Source: Kiritimatiellia bacterium
Lineage (GTDB): Bacteria > Verrucomicrobiota > Kiritimatiellia > RFP12 > UBA1067
Assembly (NCBI GenBank): GCA_027858965.1
Contig: JAQIBS010000074.1
Coordinates: 1 to 39,194, forward strand
Direction of reading: 5' to 3'
DNA length: 39,194 bases
Below the pieces are notes generated by a model. The model saw only the letters and a program-made list of their open reading frames with translations. It was not told the DNA's origin and did not search any database. Numbering within the stretch: position 1 is the stretch's first letter; every line of letters begins with the position of its first letter. Made by a program: the position numbers and the translations under genes. This document shows, in pieces, positions 31,754 through 39,194 of the stretch.

Positions 31754-33232
31754 ATGATTAACAGACGGCATTTTTTGTCAGGCGCATTGAAGGCTACGGG
31801 GTATACCGGATTGCTTTGCGGCATAGGGAGCGCCCGTGCGCAAACGGGGGTTTCATTCCTCGACCGGAACTCAATCGGTAAAGTCAAGCCGCGGATGGGA
31901 ACAGAGATCGCAGCCTCCCCGCTGGGGGTGGGATTCGAAACACTTGACCGCAAGATGTTCCTGCCTGGGCGGACATATGACGCGCTCTCCAGACTCGGGG
32001 TCAAATGGGCCCGGGTGCAGACCGGTTGGTGCCGGTGTGAGACCGTCAAAGGAGAGTATGACTTCGCGTGGCTGGATGAGGTGGTGGACTCCCTGATCAG
32101 GATCGGTGTACAACCCTGGTTTAACGTGGGGTATGGGAACAAACTTTACACACCCGAAGCCCCGGAATCAACCGCGGTCGGTTGGATACCTGAGAACAGT
32201 GATGAGGCCCGGCAGGGATGGGTTAACTTTGTGCGTGCTCTGGCCCGGCATTACAAGGGACGTGTTCAGCACTACGAGATTTGGAATGAACCGAACATCA
32301 TGCCGTTCTGGCGTCCCGGCAAGCCGACACCAGAAGGGTATGTCGCCTTCATCCGGCGCACCTCTATGACTCTGCGGGCGGAATTGTCGGATTGTATTCT
32401 GGCCGGCGGTTGTTTCGGTGGTTTTCCGACAGAGTTTCTAAAGGAGAGTCTCGAACTCGGTTTGGCTAAGCATGTGGACAAGATCACATATCATCCGTAT
32501 GCATTGATACCCGAGCGCAAATATGCCGAATCCGTAGCCCTCTGGCGCGATCTGCTGGCTCAATACAAGCCGACACCAGTGCTGTGGCAGGGGGAGTGCG
32601 GGTGTCCATCAACGGCGACCAGCACAGGTGCGTTGAGCCGGCACAAATGGACCGAGGACCGCCAGGCCCGCTGGTTGCTGCGGCGCATCATAAACGATCT
32701 GCGGCTGAAGCTGGAGATGGTCTCCTGGTATCACATGTGCGATCAGGCCGGGTACCGGCTAGTTGGTTATCCTGAAGGTAAGAGCGGTGCCTATTTCGGG
32801 CTGTTGCGTATGGATGATTACACCCCCAAACCATCATATTTTGCTTATCAGAACCTGTGTTCGCTATTTGATGCACAGACTCAGCCGAGCGACAGCGCTA
32901 CGCTGTCGTTCAGTGGGGGGAGTGCGGCGGGTGTGGGTGCTGCGAATGTGATCGATCAGGCCATCTTCACGCGCCGCTCTCTGCCCTTGTGTGCGTACTG
33001 GCGTCCGGTGAATGTTCATCTGGACTCGCCACCGCAATCTATCGATGTTATAATATGTCTTAAGAACGGCATCCTGCTTGACAATCCCGTGCTGATTGAC
33101 ACGCTGAGTGGTAAGGGTTTTAAGCTGGATGGTGTTCGTCAGGCGGATAGCTGGTCATTCTCCGGTTTGCCGTTGACCGATTATCCCCTGGTAATTGCCG
33201 ATGCAAAGGCGTTTGAACTAACAGGAAGTTGA
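31754..33232 (+). CDS. Tat-exported clan-A-like glycoside hydrolase
   Basis: A 492-residue protein with a twin-arginine signal (NRRHFLSGALKA, cleavage near ARA at residues 27-29), so it is exported folded. The body looks like a TIM-barrel glycosidase of clan A (GH39/GH5 style): VKWARVQTGW (about 84-92), EYDFAWLDEVVDSLIRIGVQ (101-120), HYEIWNEPNI with E179 as likely acid/base, ITYHPYALIPE (244-254) and VLWQGECGCP with E281 as likely nucleophile. A small C-terminal beta-sandwich ends the protein. The exact family and substrate are not clear. The ribosome site AGGAGC (31741-31746) fits the ATG at 31754. A LamG gene follows 40 bases after the stop. Confidence 0.82.
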   Translation: MINRRHFLSGALKATGYTGLLCGIGSARAQTGVSFLDRNSIGKVKPRMGTEIAASPLGVGFETLDRKMFLPGRTYDALSRLGVKWARVQTGWCRCETVKGEYDFAWLDEVVDSLIRIGVQPWFNVGYGNKLYTPEAPESTAVGWIPENSDEARQGWVNFVRALARHYKGRVQHYEIWNEPNIMPFWRPGKPTPEGYVAFIRRTSMTLRAELSDCILAGGCFGGFPTEFLKESLELGLAKHVDKITYHPYALIPERKYAESVALWRDLLAQYKPTPVLWQGECGCPSTATSTGALSRHKWTEDRQARWLLRRIINDLRLKLEMVSWYHMCDQAGYRLVGYPEGKSGAYFGLLRMDDYTPKPSYFAYQNLCSLFDAQTQPSDSATLSFSGGSAAGVGAANVIDQAIFTRRSLPLCAYWRPVNVHLDSPPQSIDVIICLKNGILLDNPVLIDTLSGKGFKLDGVRQADSWSFSGLPLTDYPLVIADAKAFELTGS

Positions 33233-33272
33233 GTGTGGTTTGAAAGTGAGTATAAAGTATAAGGAGTTAAAG

Positions 33273-34826
33273 ATGAGTATAAAAATCAGAGTTGTTTCAT
33301 TGGCGGGTTTTCTGCTGATGGTTAATCAGTGTGTTTTTGCCGGAACCATTGCCTGGTGGCCGTTTGAAGGGAGTGCCGATCAGCCAGCCGACGAACTGAC
33401 GAACAGCGTGGCACCGGGAACGCTGACCGGCGTGGCGGATATTTATTCGGGTGGGACGCTGCCGGCTTTTGCCGACGATGTTCCGGGATCGAATGTCTGG
33501 AACGGCGTGGGAGGCCCGCTGTATAATGCGGACAACCGCACCTCTCTTCTGTTTACCGGGAACGGAACCTCGGGCGGGTTGGTTCGTGTCACCGATGATC
33601 CTGTGACGCTTCATCCCTCCAATGTGACGGTGGAGGCCTTTGTCAAAGTCCGGACGGTGGTCCAGTATTCAGCAATCGTCAGGAAGCTGCGGAGCGGCTC
33701 GGGGGCCAGCTGGGGTCTGTATCTGACCTCCGGGGGCGAGTTGGGTTTACGGATCGACACCGCCGCCGGTGCCAACGCGATTTCTACCGAAACTGCGAAT
33801 ACGGGGCTGAGTGATGGAAACTGGCATCATGTCGCGTTAGTCTATAACAGCGTCAGCAGCAACGTGCTGATGTATGTGGACTACAAGCAGAAGGTCAATC
33901 GGACGCTTGCGACACCCCCTCTCGATTACGACAGCTCTGATCTCCTGATCGGACATAATACCTCAAGCGGTACGTTTGACGGATGGATTGATGAAGTGCG
34001 GATCAGCGATGCTGCATTGAATGAGGACCAGTTCTTAATGGTCGAACCCATCGATCCTTCGGGGACGTTGGGATATTGGGATTTAGACAGCGATATCACA
34101 GGGGTTGCCGCCAGCACGATAACGAGTCGGGTGAACGCGGCTTACATGACCGGAGTGGCGTCCAGATCGGGAACCGGCAGCATTCAGCCCGCTTACATCA
34201 GCGACCGGGCCGACGACGGAATGTACCGGATCAAGGATGGAAGCAGCGGGGCCTTTATCCATCAGAACAGGTCAGCGCTCCAGTTAGATGGGATCGCTAA
34301 AAATGTGGGTGCTAAAGTCACCGTTCCCTGGCCGTTGCTCATCCCGCCGCCGACTAACCTTACAGTCGAAGCTTTTGTGAAGGCTGATAACCCTGCCAAT
34401 TGGGGCGGGATATTTCGCAAAGAACGAGACGGCGGACCTACCTGGGCACTATCCGTCACGACAAATTCCACCGGCATCTTTCTGCTGGGCCGTTTGGACA
34501 CCAATATCTCTGGCTCTGATACCGGGTTCAATCAGACACTGCCTGCAACGGGCGGCAATCTTGCGGACGGGAAGTGGCATCATGTGGCGCTGACCTATGC
34601 CCATGCAACGCGGAGGGCGACAATCTATGTTGACTATGAGTCGGTTGGGACGCGGACGACATCCGGACCGCTTGTTTACAATAGCTACGACTTTGTGGTC
34701 GGGACCTCCGGATCGTATTACTTTGATGGCGGGATTGATGAGATTCGCCTGACCGGAAGAGTCCTCTCCCCGGACGCGTTCCTGCATGCCGCGCCGCCGC
34801 TGGGAACATGTATACTGCTGAATTAA
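33273..34826 (+). CDS. Secreted protein with two LamG domains
   Basis: A 517-residue exported protein (signal peptide MSIKIRVVSLAGFLLMVNQC up to FAG). Two LamG/concanavalin-like domains lie at about 24-265 and 275-510, with NVTVEAFVKVRT, SGASWGLYLTSGG, NWHHVALVYN, MYVDYK, IDEVRISDAALNEDQFL and, in the second, NLTVEAFVKAD, KWHHVALTYAHA, IYVDYE and IDEIRLTGRVLSPDAFL. The end APPLGTCILLN is the shared tail. The ATG at 33273 is chosen because AAGGAG lies at 33261-33266 and the signal peptide starts there. It sits between two glycosidase genes and may hold such enzymes or the cell to a glycan; that is inference. Confidence 0.86.
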   Translation: MSIKIRVVSLAGFLLMVNQCVFAGTIAWWPFEGSADQPADELTNSVAPGTLTGVADIYSGGTLPAFADDVPGSNVWNGVGGPLYNADNRTSLLFTGNGTSGGLVRVTDDPVTLHPSNVTVEAFVKVRTVVQYSAIVRKLRSGSGASWGLYLTSGGELGLRIDTAAGANAISTETANTGLSDGNWHHVALVYNSVSSNVLMYVDYKQKVNRTLATPPLDYDSSDLLIGHNTSSGTFDGWIDEVRISDAALNEDQFLMVEPIDPSGTLGYWDLDSDITGVAASTITSRVNAAYMTGVASRSGTGSIQPAYISDRADDGMYRIKDGSSGAFIHQNRSALQLDGIAKNVGAKVTVPWPLLIPPPTNLTVEAFVKADNPANWGGIFRKERDGGPTWALSVTTNSTGIFLLGRLDTNISGSDTGFNQTLPATGGNLADGKWHHVALTYAHATRRATIYVDYESVGTRTTSGPLVYNSYDFVVGTSGSYYFDGGIDEIRLTGRVLSPDAFLHAAPPLGTCILLN

Positions 34827-34838
34827 GATTATTTAACC

Positions 34839-34857
34839 GATCCCGCTAAGCGGGATC
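34839..34857 (+). terminator. Hairpin between LamG and GH27 genes
   Basis: GATCCCGC and GCGGGATC pair perfectly around TAA. The following bases (TTGCCCTTCGG) are only mildly T-rich, so it may be a weak terminator, an RNA-stability hairpin or a dispersed repeat. Confidence 0.5.
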
Positions 34858-34894
34858 TTGCCCTTCGGTGAAGAGTTTAAAAAAAGGAAAAAAA

Positions 34895-36481
34895 ATGAGA
34901 AAAGAGTATAAGGGTTTCGGGATAGGATTGGTTCTGCTTGCGGTCGCCGTTGGAGGGGCAGCGCAGGTGATCGCTCAGGAGGCCTCATCGTTTCCGGATC
35001 TGACTCCGCTGATTGTAACACCTGCGCATAAAGCAGAGCCGCGTTTTAATGGCGCAAAGGTTTTCGGGGTGCGTCCTGACAGCCCTATTCTATATACCTT
35101 GGCTGTGGCGGGTGAACGGCCGATGAAATTTTCTGCCAAGGGTCTTCCCAAGGGAGTGAAATTTGATAAAAAGCGGGGTCTCATTACCGGTAGACTGGCA
35201 ATACCCGGAACACATATCATTACGTTGCAGGCCACAAACAAGGCAGGCAGCGCTGAGCGTGATTTGAAGTTGATTGTGGGTAATGATTTCTCTCTGACCC
35301 CGCCGATGGGCTGTAATACCTGGGGCGGACTCGGCCCGAATGTCAGTGAAGCAGGGGTGCGCGCTTCAGCTCAGGCTATGGCTCTTAAGCTGCGAGATCA
35401 TGGTTACAGCTATGTCAATATCGATGACGGATGGCAGGGGATTCGTGGTGGGAAGTACAACGCTATTCAGCCCAATGAAAAATTTGGCGACATGAAAAAG
35501 CTCTGTGATGACCTGCATAAAATGGGTCTGAAGTTGGGACTTTATTCAACTCCCTGGCGTACCAGCTACGCCGGTTTCTGCGGTGGTTCCAGCGATGATC
35601 CTGATGGAACATGGGCCAAGCTGCCACCCGGAGGAAAGAAGGGTTGGACACACGCTCCGTATCGTTTTGAGATTAACGATGCCCTGCAGTGCGGTGCCTG
35701 GGGAGTCGACTATTTTAAATATGACTGGAGCATCCGGGATTATGTTGATCTTGCGATGAAAATCAAACTGGCTTTGCTGGCGACTGACCGTGATATAGTT
35801 CTGGAGCTTTCCAACACAGCACCGCTGGCAAAAGGTGACATCTATACGCAGATCGGTAATATGACCCGCACTGATGGCGACCTCGTGGATGTATGGAGCA
35901 AGACACAGCTTGATAAGGGGAAACAGCGCTGGGCGCTTGGTGTCCGTGATCTGTGGATTGCTCACAAAGAGTGGCAGAAGTTTAATGTGCCGGGGCATTG
36001 GAATATGCCCTGTCCGCTGCGTGTCGGCATGCTGGGTGGATGGGACAACAAACCGCTGCGTCCTACTCGGCTGACTCCGGATGAGCAGTATTCACATATG
36101 AGTCTCTGGTGTCTGTGGGCTGCCCCTATTATCATCGGTGCTCCTCTGGATAAACTTGATGACTTTACCCTGAGTCTGTTGACTAATGATGAAATGTTGG
36201 ATGTTAATCAGGATGCTTTGGGCTTGCAGGCCACTGATATCGATGTTGCCGGTGGCGAGGCGCTTATTAAAAAGATGGAAGATGGATCTGTTGCTATCGG
36301 TCTCTTTAATCCAGGTGAAGTCGGCTCTGATGTCAGCATTAAGTGGGCGGAAGCAGGAGTTAAAGGTAAGCAGCGTGTACGTGATCTGTGGAGGCAGAAG
36401 GATCTTGGAGTTTTTGAAGATAGCTTTAAGGCAACGGTTCCCTCTCATGGCGTAGTTGTTGTACGGCTCTTTGCGCAATAA
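34895..36481 (+). CDS. Alpha-galactosidase-like GH27 enzyme with N-terminal Ig-like domain
   Basis: A 528-residue exported protein (signal peptide up to about 27, VIAQ). Residues about 36-128 form a putative Ig-like domain (YTLAVAGERPMKFSAKGLPK; RGLITGRLAIPGTHIITLQA). The GH27 barrel follows: LTPPMGCNTWGGLGPNVSE, YSYVNIDDGWQG, KMGLKLGLYSTPW, GVDYFKYDWS with D277 as nucleophile, MTRTDGDLVDVW with D329 as likely acid/base, and a VPGHWNMP segment in place of the more common GHWNDPDML. A beta-domain closes it. GH27 enzymes remove terminal alpha-galactose or N-acetylgalactosamine. The start at 34895 follows AAAAAAGGA; an upstream in-frame start at 34868 would only add a lysine-rich extension. Confidence 0.9.
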   Translation: MRKEYKGFGIGLVLLAVAVGGAAQVIAQEASSFPDLTPLIVTPAHKAEPRFNGAKVFGVRPDSPILYTLAVAGERPMKFSAKGLPKGVKFDKKRGLITGRLAIPGTHIITLQATNKAGSAERDLKLIVGNDFSLTPPMGCNTWGGLGPNVSEAGVRASAQAMALKLRDHGYSYVNIDDGWQGIRGGKYNAIQPNEKFGDMKKLCDDLHKMGLKLGLYSTPWRTSYAGFCGGSSDDPDGTWAKLPPGGKKGWTHAPYRFEINDALQCGAWGVDYFKYDWSIRDYVDLAMKIKLALLATDRDIVLELSNTAPLAKGDIYTQIGNMTRTDGDLVDVWSKTQLDKGKQRWALGVRDLWIAHKEWQKFNVPGHWNMPCPLRVGMLGGWDNKPLRPTRLTPDEQYSHMSLWCLWAAPIIIGAPLDKLDDFTLSLLTNDEMLDVNQDALGLQATDIDVAGGEALIKKMEDGSVAIGLFNPGEVGSDVSIKWAEAGVKGKQRVRDLWRQKDLGVFEDSFKATVPSHGVVVVRLFAQ

Positions 36482-36675
36482 TTTGATAGCCATCCGTCTT
36501 CGCGCTCTGCGTCTACGCCGTGGCACGGCAGGATTACAGGATATTACTGCTCCAAGAATTATCTCTCACAGAGTCGCAGAGAACACGGAGAGAAAACCAC
36601 TAAAGATATTACTCTGTGAACTCTGGTTAAGCCAGCTATGTGAGAGATAAAAAACGTACAGAAAAAAAGACAAAT
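36482..36675. other. Intergenic region holding repeat element copy 1
   Basis: Most of the spacer is the element at 36513-36657. No gene or clear promoter is seen, and the spacing to the next start (36676) is only 18 bases beyond the element. Confidence 0.6.
36513..36657. repeat. Inverted-repeat element, copy 1
   Basis: This stretch and 38126-38275 share one layout: GTGGCACGGCAGGATTA, then CTCTCACAGAGTCGC, GAGAACAC, CTCTGTGAACTC and TGTGAGAGATAAAAAACGT. In this copy ATCTCTCACA (36561-36570) pairs with TGTGAGAGAT (36639-36648). It carries no gene and lies just ahead of the SGNH gene start. Confidence 0.8.
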
Positions 36676-38019
36676 ATGAAAAAGATAATAATTTTTTTAA
36701 TGCTTTCAGTGTGGAGTTTCTCTTCACTGCGGGCATCTCAGATTGATAACTGGAAACCAGAGAGAAATGTTGTTTTTCTTGGAGCCAGTATTTGTGATTT
36801 CGGCTGGTATGTTCCTTAATGTGCAACTTGGTTTTGCCTGCAGGATGCCGGAACAGAAATTTTCTATGATAAATGCCGGTGTCGGGGGAGACTCAATGAG
36901 ACGCGCCATGTTGCGTCTGGATTTTGATGTTTTTCGTTTTAACCCGCAACGGGTTTGTATTTCAATAGGGGATAACAGTCTCGGTTACAATCTTTATAGG
37001 CAGGAGGAGATGACCCCGCAGAAACAACGGAACATGGACAGTACGGTCGCTGCGATGGATACGGCTCTGGATGTGATCAGAAAAAACGGTGCGGAGCCGG
37101 TTCTTCTTTCTCTATCCACCTACGATTCCTACGGTACAATTCCAGGTAAAACCTGAAATACTATAATGATACCGGCAAGAAAATACTGAATGCCAGATAT
37201 CAGGAGCTTGCCCGTAAAAAGGGGATTGAATTTATAGATTTCTTTACCCCGATGACCAAAATTGTCAAAGCAAATCCGACGATGGGTCTTTGTGGTCCTG
37301 ACCGTCTGCATCCCAGTCGCACCGGTCATCTGATCATCGCATTGGAGCTGCTTAAGGCCTTCGGTGCTTTTGATAATGTTCCCTTCTTAACAATTGCGGA
37401 TGGAAAAGCGTTGGCTGTGAACGCCACTGTCAAAGATCTGACATGCAGCAAGGAACGAATCAGTTTCAGATATTCGCCCCGGACTATTCCTTTCCCGGCC
37501 GACAAAAGTTATTGTGAACTGGCTGCTTGTTCAACGCTGCCGGATGTAGTGAATCGTGAAATGGTCAAGGTTGTCGGTCTTCCTCAGGGCGAGTACACAT
37601 TGAAAGCCGATGGGCGGGAGATTGCATCCTTTACTGCAGCTCAGCTTGCCAAGGGGGTGAATATTGCTTCACTCGCAACTCCGAATCAGCTTCAGGCGCA
37701 GAAGCTGATTCCTTTGATGGAGGCCTTTCATGGAAATACAATGCCGTTACGGAAAATTGCTGCATGCAAAATGATTGCCAAGCAGGAGAAGGCTGACCTT
37801 AATGATCTTGCTTCAATTGATAAGGCTCTTGATGCCTGGCTGGAACGATGCAAAAAACCGCCCGCTCATGCCTATGAAGGACGCAAGCAGGCGGTTGATA
37901 TCTATCGACAGAAGCGCGATCAGCTGCCTGAACTGGAAAAGAAGATTGCAGATTTGACGGCGCAAATGTATTCTATATCCAAAGTTAAGGAGTTCACGCT
38001 TTCAATTGAACCGAAGTAA
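36676..38019 (+). pseudogene. SGNH/GDSL-type hydrolase gene with two frameshifts
   Basis: The product would be an exported esterase-type SGNH hydrolase. The first 47 codons give a signal peptide (MKKIIIFLMLSVWSFSSLRA) and block I (VVFLGASICDFGW), then stop at 36817. Dropping one T near 36815 joins YVP to NVQLGFACRMPEQKFSMINA and block II (NAGVGGDS) in the next frame, which runs with block III (SIGDNS) to a stop at 37156. Adding one A near 37147-37150 joins GK to NLKYYNDTGKKILNARYQEL and block V (DRLHPSRTGH, the Asp/His pair). The frame then stays open to 38019 with a helical C-terminal region. Serine, Asp and His are kept (block I has GAS instead of GDS). It is either a young pseudogene or two sequence errors. 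Confidence 0.75.
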
Positions 38020-38323
38020 GTAAGTTAGTGCGCGAATTCTGAAATGCGCGAGTGCGCGAGTTTGAGAGGTAGCGCAGAATAGCCGCAACCAAATATTTGC
38101 CCCGTCTTTGCCCTACGTTGCGGGGCTACGCTGTGGCACGGCAGGATTAACAGGATTTTACGTATATGACGGTTTCAAGAATTGTCTCTCACAGAGTCGC
38201 GGAGAACACAGAGAGCAAAACCCTGAAACTATATTTCTCTGTGAACTCGGTGCCTCTGTGAGAGATAAAAAACGTGCACTAAAAACACGAAAATGAATGA
38301 TAATAGGACAAAGGGGGATGAGT
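38020..38323. other. Intergenic region holding repeat element copy 2
   Basis: Begins with three TGCGCGA units within 38030-38060 and a CCCCG...CGGGG pair near 38100-38125, followed by the element at 38126-38275. No gene is seen. Confidence 0.6.
38126..38275. repeat. Inverted-repeat element, copy 2
   Basis: Same layout as 36513-36657. Here TCTCTCACAGAG (38185-38196) pairs perfectly over 12 bases with CTCTGTGAGAGA (38254-38265). The element lies 48 bases ahead of the next gene start. Confidence 0.8.
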
Positions 38324-39093
38324 ATGAAGAAGTTTTGGGGATTAACTATATTGATTTGCGCATCTGTATGCTGTGTACAGGCTGATAATTCAAAAACACC
38401 GGATGTGTCGGCAACTTCGGTTTTTTTTATGTGGCACCTAATGGGAATGATGCCAACGCCGGCTCAAAGGACAAGCCCTTTGCTTCGTTTGAAGCTGCGC
38501 GTGATACCGCTCGTAAGTTTGTAGGTAAAGAGCGTCGGATTGTTGCTTTGCCGGGTGAGTACTATCTTTCAAAAACACTTGACCTGACTGAGCAGGACAG
38601 CAAGTTGACCATTGAGGGCTCTGAAAAAAATAAAGTGGTGCTGTATGGTGGCAAAAGGGTCAGCAATTGGAAAAAGCTGGATAAGAATCTCTGGAGTGCG
38701 GATCTGCCGGGAGTTAAAGAGGGAAAGTGGGATTTCCATGCGCTCTATGTTGCAGGACGCCTGGGCGAGCGGGCCTGTTTTCCCGCAACAAATGCATTTG
38801 AAAATCTGGGGACATGGAAAGGGCAGCATCTTCCCGCCCTGCTGGGGCATTGGGAGAACAAACCGACTCTGGATGAATACCTGAAGATGCCTTACGATCC
38901 AAAGGACCTTCCTGAAACCCTGGATGTCCGTAATGCCGAAGTCCGTATGTTTCATGTCTGGAGTGAATCGCTCGTCGGGGTTGTCAGTAACGACCTGCAG
39001 CGTCATGTCCTGATATTTTCATCAAAGCCCAATGCGCCGGCCGGAGCCAAGGGGAGGCGAAAGTATGTTGTGCTGAATGGGGTATGCCCTTAG
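38324..39093 (+). pseudogene. Beta-helix glycosidase gene, frameshifted and truncated
   Basis: A signal peptide (FWGLTILICASVCCVQA) opens the frame, with ribosome site AAGGGGG upstream. After ATSVFF the frame is lost: a run of eight T residues at about 38420-38427 needs a ninth to give FFYVAPNGNDANAGSKDKPF. The second frame (from about 38430) carries the usual N-terminal pattern of right-handed beta-helix glycosidases of the alpha-1,3-galactosidase type: VAPNGNDANAG, FASFEAARDTARKF, VALPGEYYLSKTLDL, LYGGKRVSNWKKL. It ends abruptly at LNGVCP; homologous proteins continue for several hundred residues. The break at about 39079 coincides with what looks like the end of an inserted element. It is inactive as given. 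Confidence 0.7.
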
Positions 39094-39194
39094 CTCAAGT
39101 TGGTGCCACATATGGTGGTCAACCCTTCTTCTTGCGGCCCCGAACGCCTTTAACCATCTGCGCGTATGGGATCGGTTCACCAACAACTGCCTGT
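39079..39194 (-). mobile_element. Possible end of an inserted mobile element, off the right edge
   Basis: The beta-helix reading frame stops making sense at about 39079, right where GGGGTATGCCCTTAGC begins. Forty bases later a minus-strand frame ends that runs off the window edge. An insertion sequence whose transposase gene ends close to its tip would look like this. Its family is not identified. Confidence 0.4.
39119..39194 (-). CDS. Partial minus-strand gene, C-terminal 24 residues
   Basis: The last codons read QAVVGEPIPYAQMVKGVRG followed by RKKKG and a TGA stop at 39119-39121. The very basic ending suits a DNA-binding protein such as a transposase, but I do not recognise the family. The rest lies beyond the window. 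Confidence 0.4.
   Translation of the reverse strand, partial: QAVVGEPIPYAQMVKGVRGRKKKG

Noticed and set aside
38030-38060. Short TGCGCGA repeats as an array or origin
   Set aside because: Three units only, unevenly spaced, with no replication gene nearby.

Overview
The window looks like a piece of a polysaccharide-degrading bacterium of the PVC superphylum, most likely Kiritimatiellota or Lentisphaerota. No rRNA or marker gene confirms this. It rests on gene style: XylR-type regulators (LacI-like sensor plus AraC helix-turn-helix), an ECF sigma factor followed by a FecR-domain protein, SUMF1-fold proteins, multi-LamG secreted proteins, a DUF5107/TPR protein, and many secreted glycoside-hydrolase-like proteins without SusC/SusD partners. 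Most CDS run on the + strand; no tRNA, rRNA or CRISPR array was seen.

Layout. 1-1502: an almost complete IS3-family element carrying an unusually long 3' non-coding tail with a large palindrome. 1503-3535: gene debris and a secreted sialidase-like protein fused in frame behind an internally deleted sstT transporter gene. 3592-6228: a classic divergent ilvY/ilvC pair with a clear LysR-type operator. 6243-6620: a GC-rich orphan gene fragment. 6697-7890: XylR-type regulator 1. 7969-21162: a 13-kb co-oriented cluster: ECF sigma, FecR-SUMF1 fusion, SUMF1-like protein, four-LamG protein, then (after a terminator-like hairpin) two paralogous secreted beta-propeller proteins flanking a bile-acid:Na+ symporter family transporter. 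21199-22464: a sugar-binding-protein relic and XylR-type regulator 2. 22664-26627: divergent from it, a three-LamG protein overlapping closely with a pectate-lyase-fold protein. 26679-27311: two truncated genes joined head to head. 27705-31205: a large DUF5107/TPR protein. 31206-31753: a palindrome-rich spacer. 31754-36481: clan-A-like glycosidase (Tat signal), two-LamG protein, GH27 alpha-galactosidase. 36513-38275: two copies of a 145-150 bp inverted-repeat element around a frameshifted SGNH hydrolase. 38324-39194: a frameshifted beta-helix glycosidase gene that seems to be cut by another mobile element running off the right edge.

How the parts may work together (inference): the ECF sigma and the membrane-spanning FecR-SUMF1 fusion could form an envelope sensing unit controlling export of LamG surface proteins and hydrolases; the XylR-type regulators probably respond to released sugars; the symporter may import an anionic product. 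Four secreted proteins of different architecture (three LamG proteins and one propeller protein) share a short C-terminal tail with the pattern P-x-G-T followed by four hydrophobic residues and one last residue. That shared tail, together with the FecR-SUMF1 fusion, is the best candidate for an undescribed surface-display system here. The many fragments (sstT, an ABC binding-protein tail, an M14 peptidase tail, an orphan C-terminal domain, frameshifted genes) mark a locus under heavy rearrangement.
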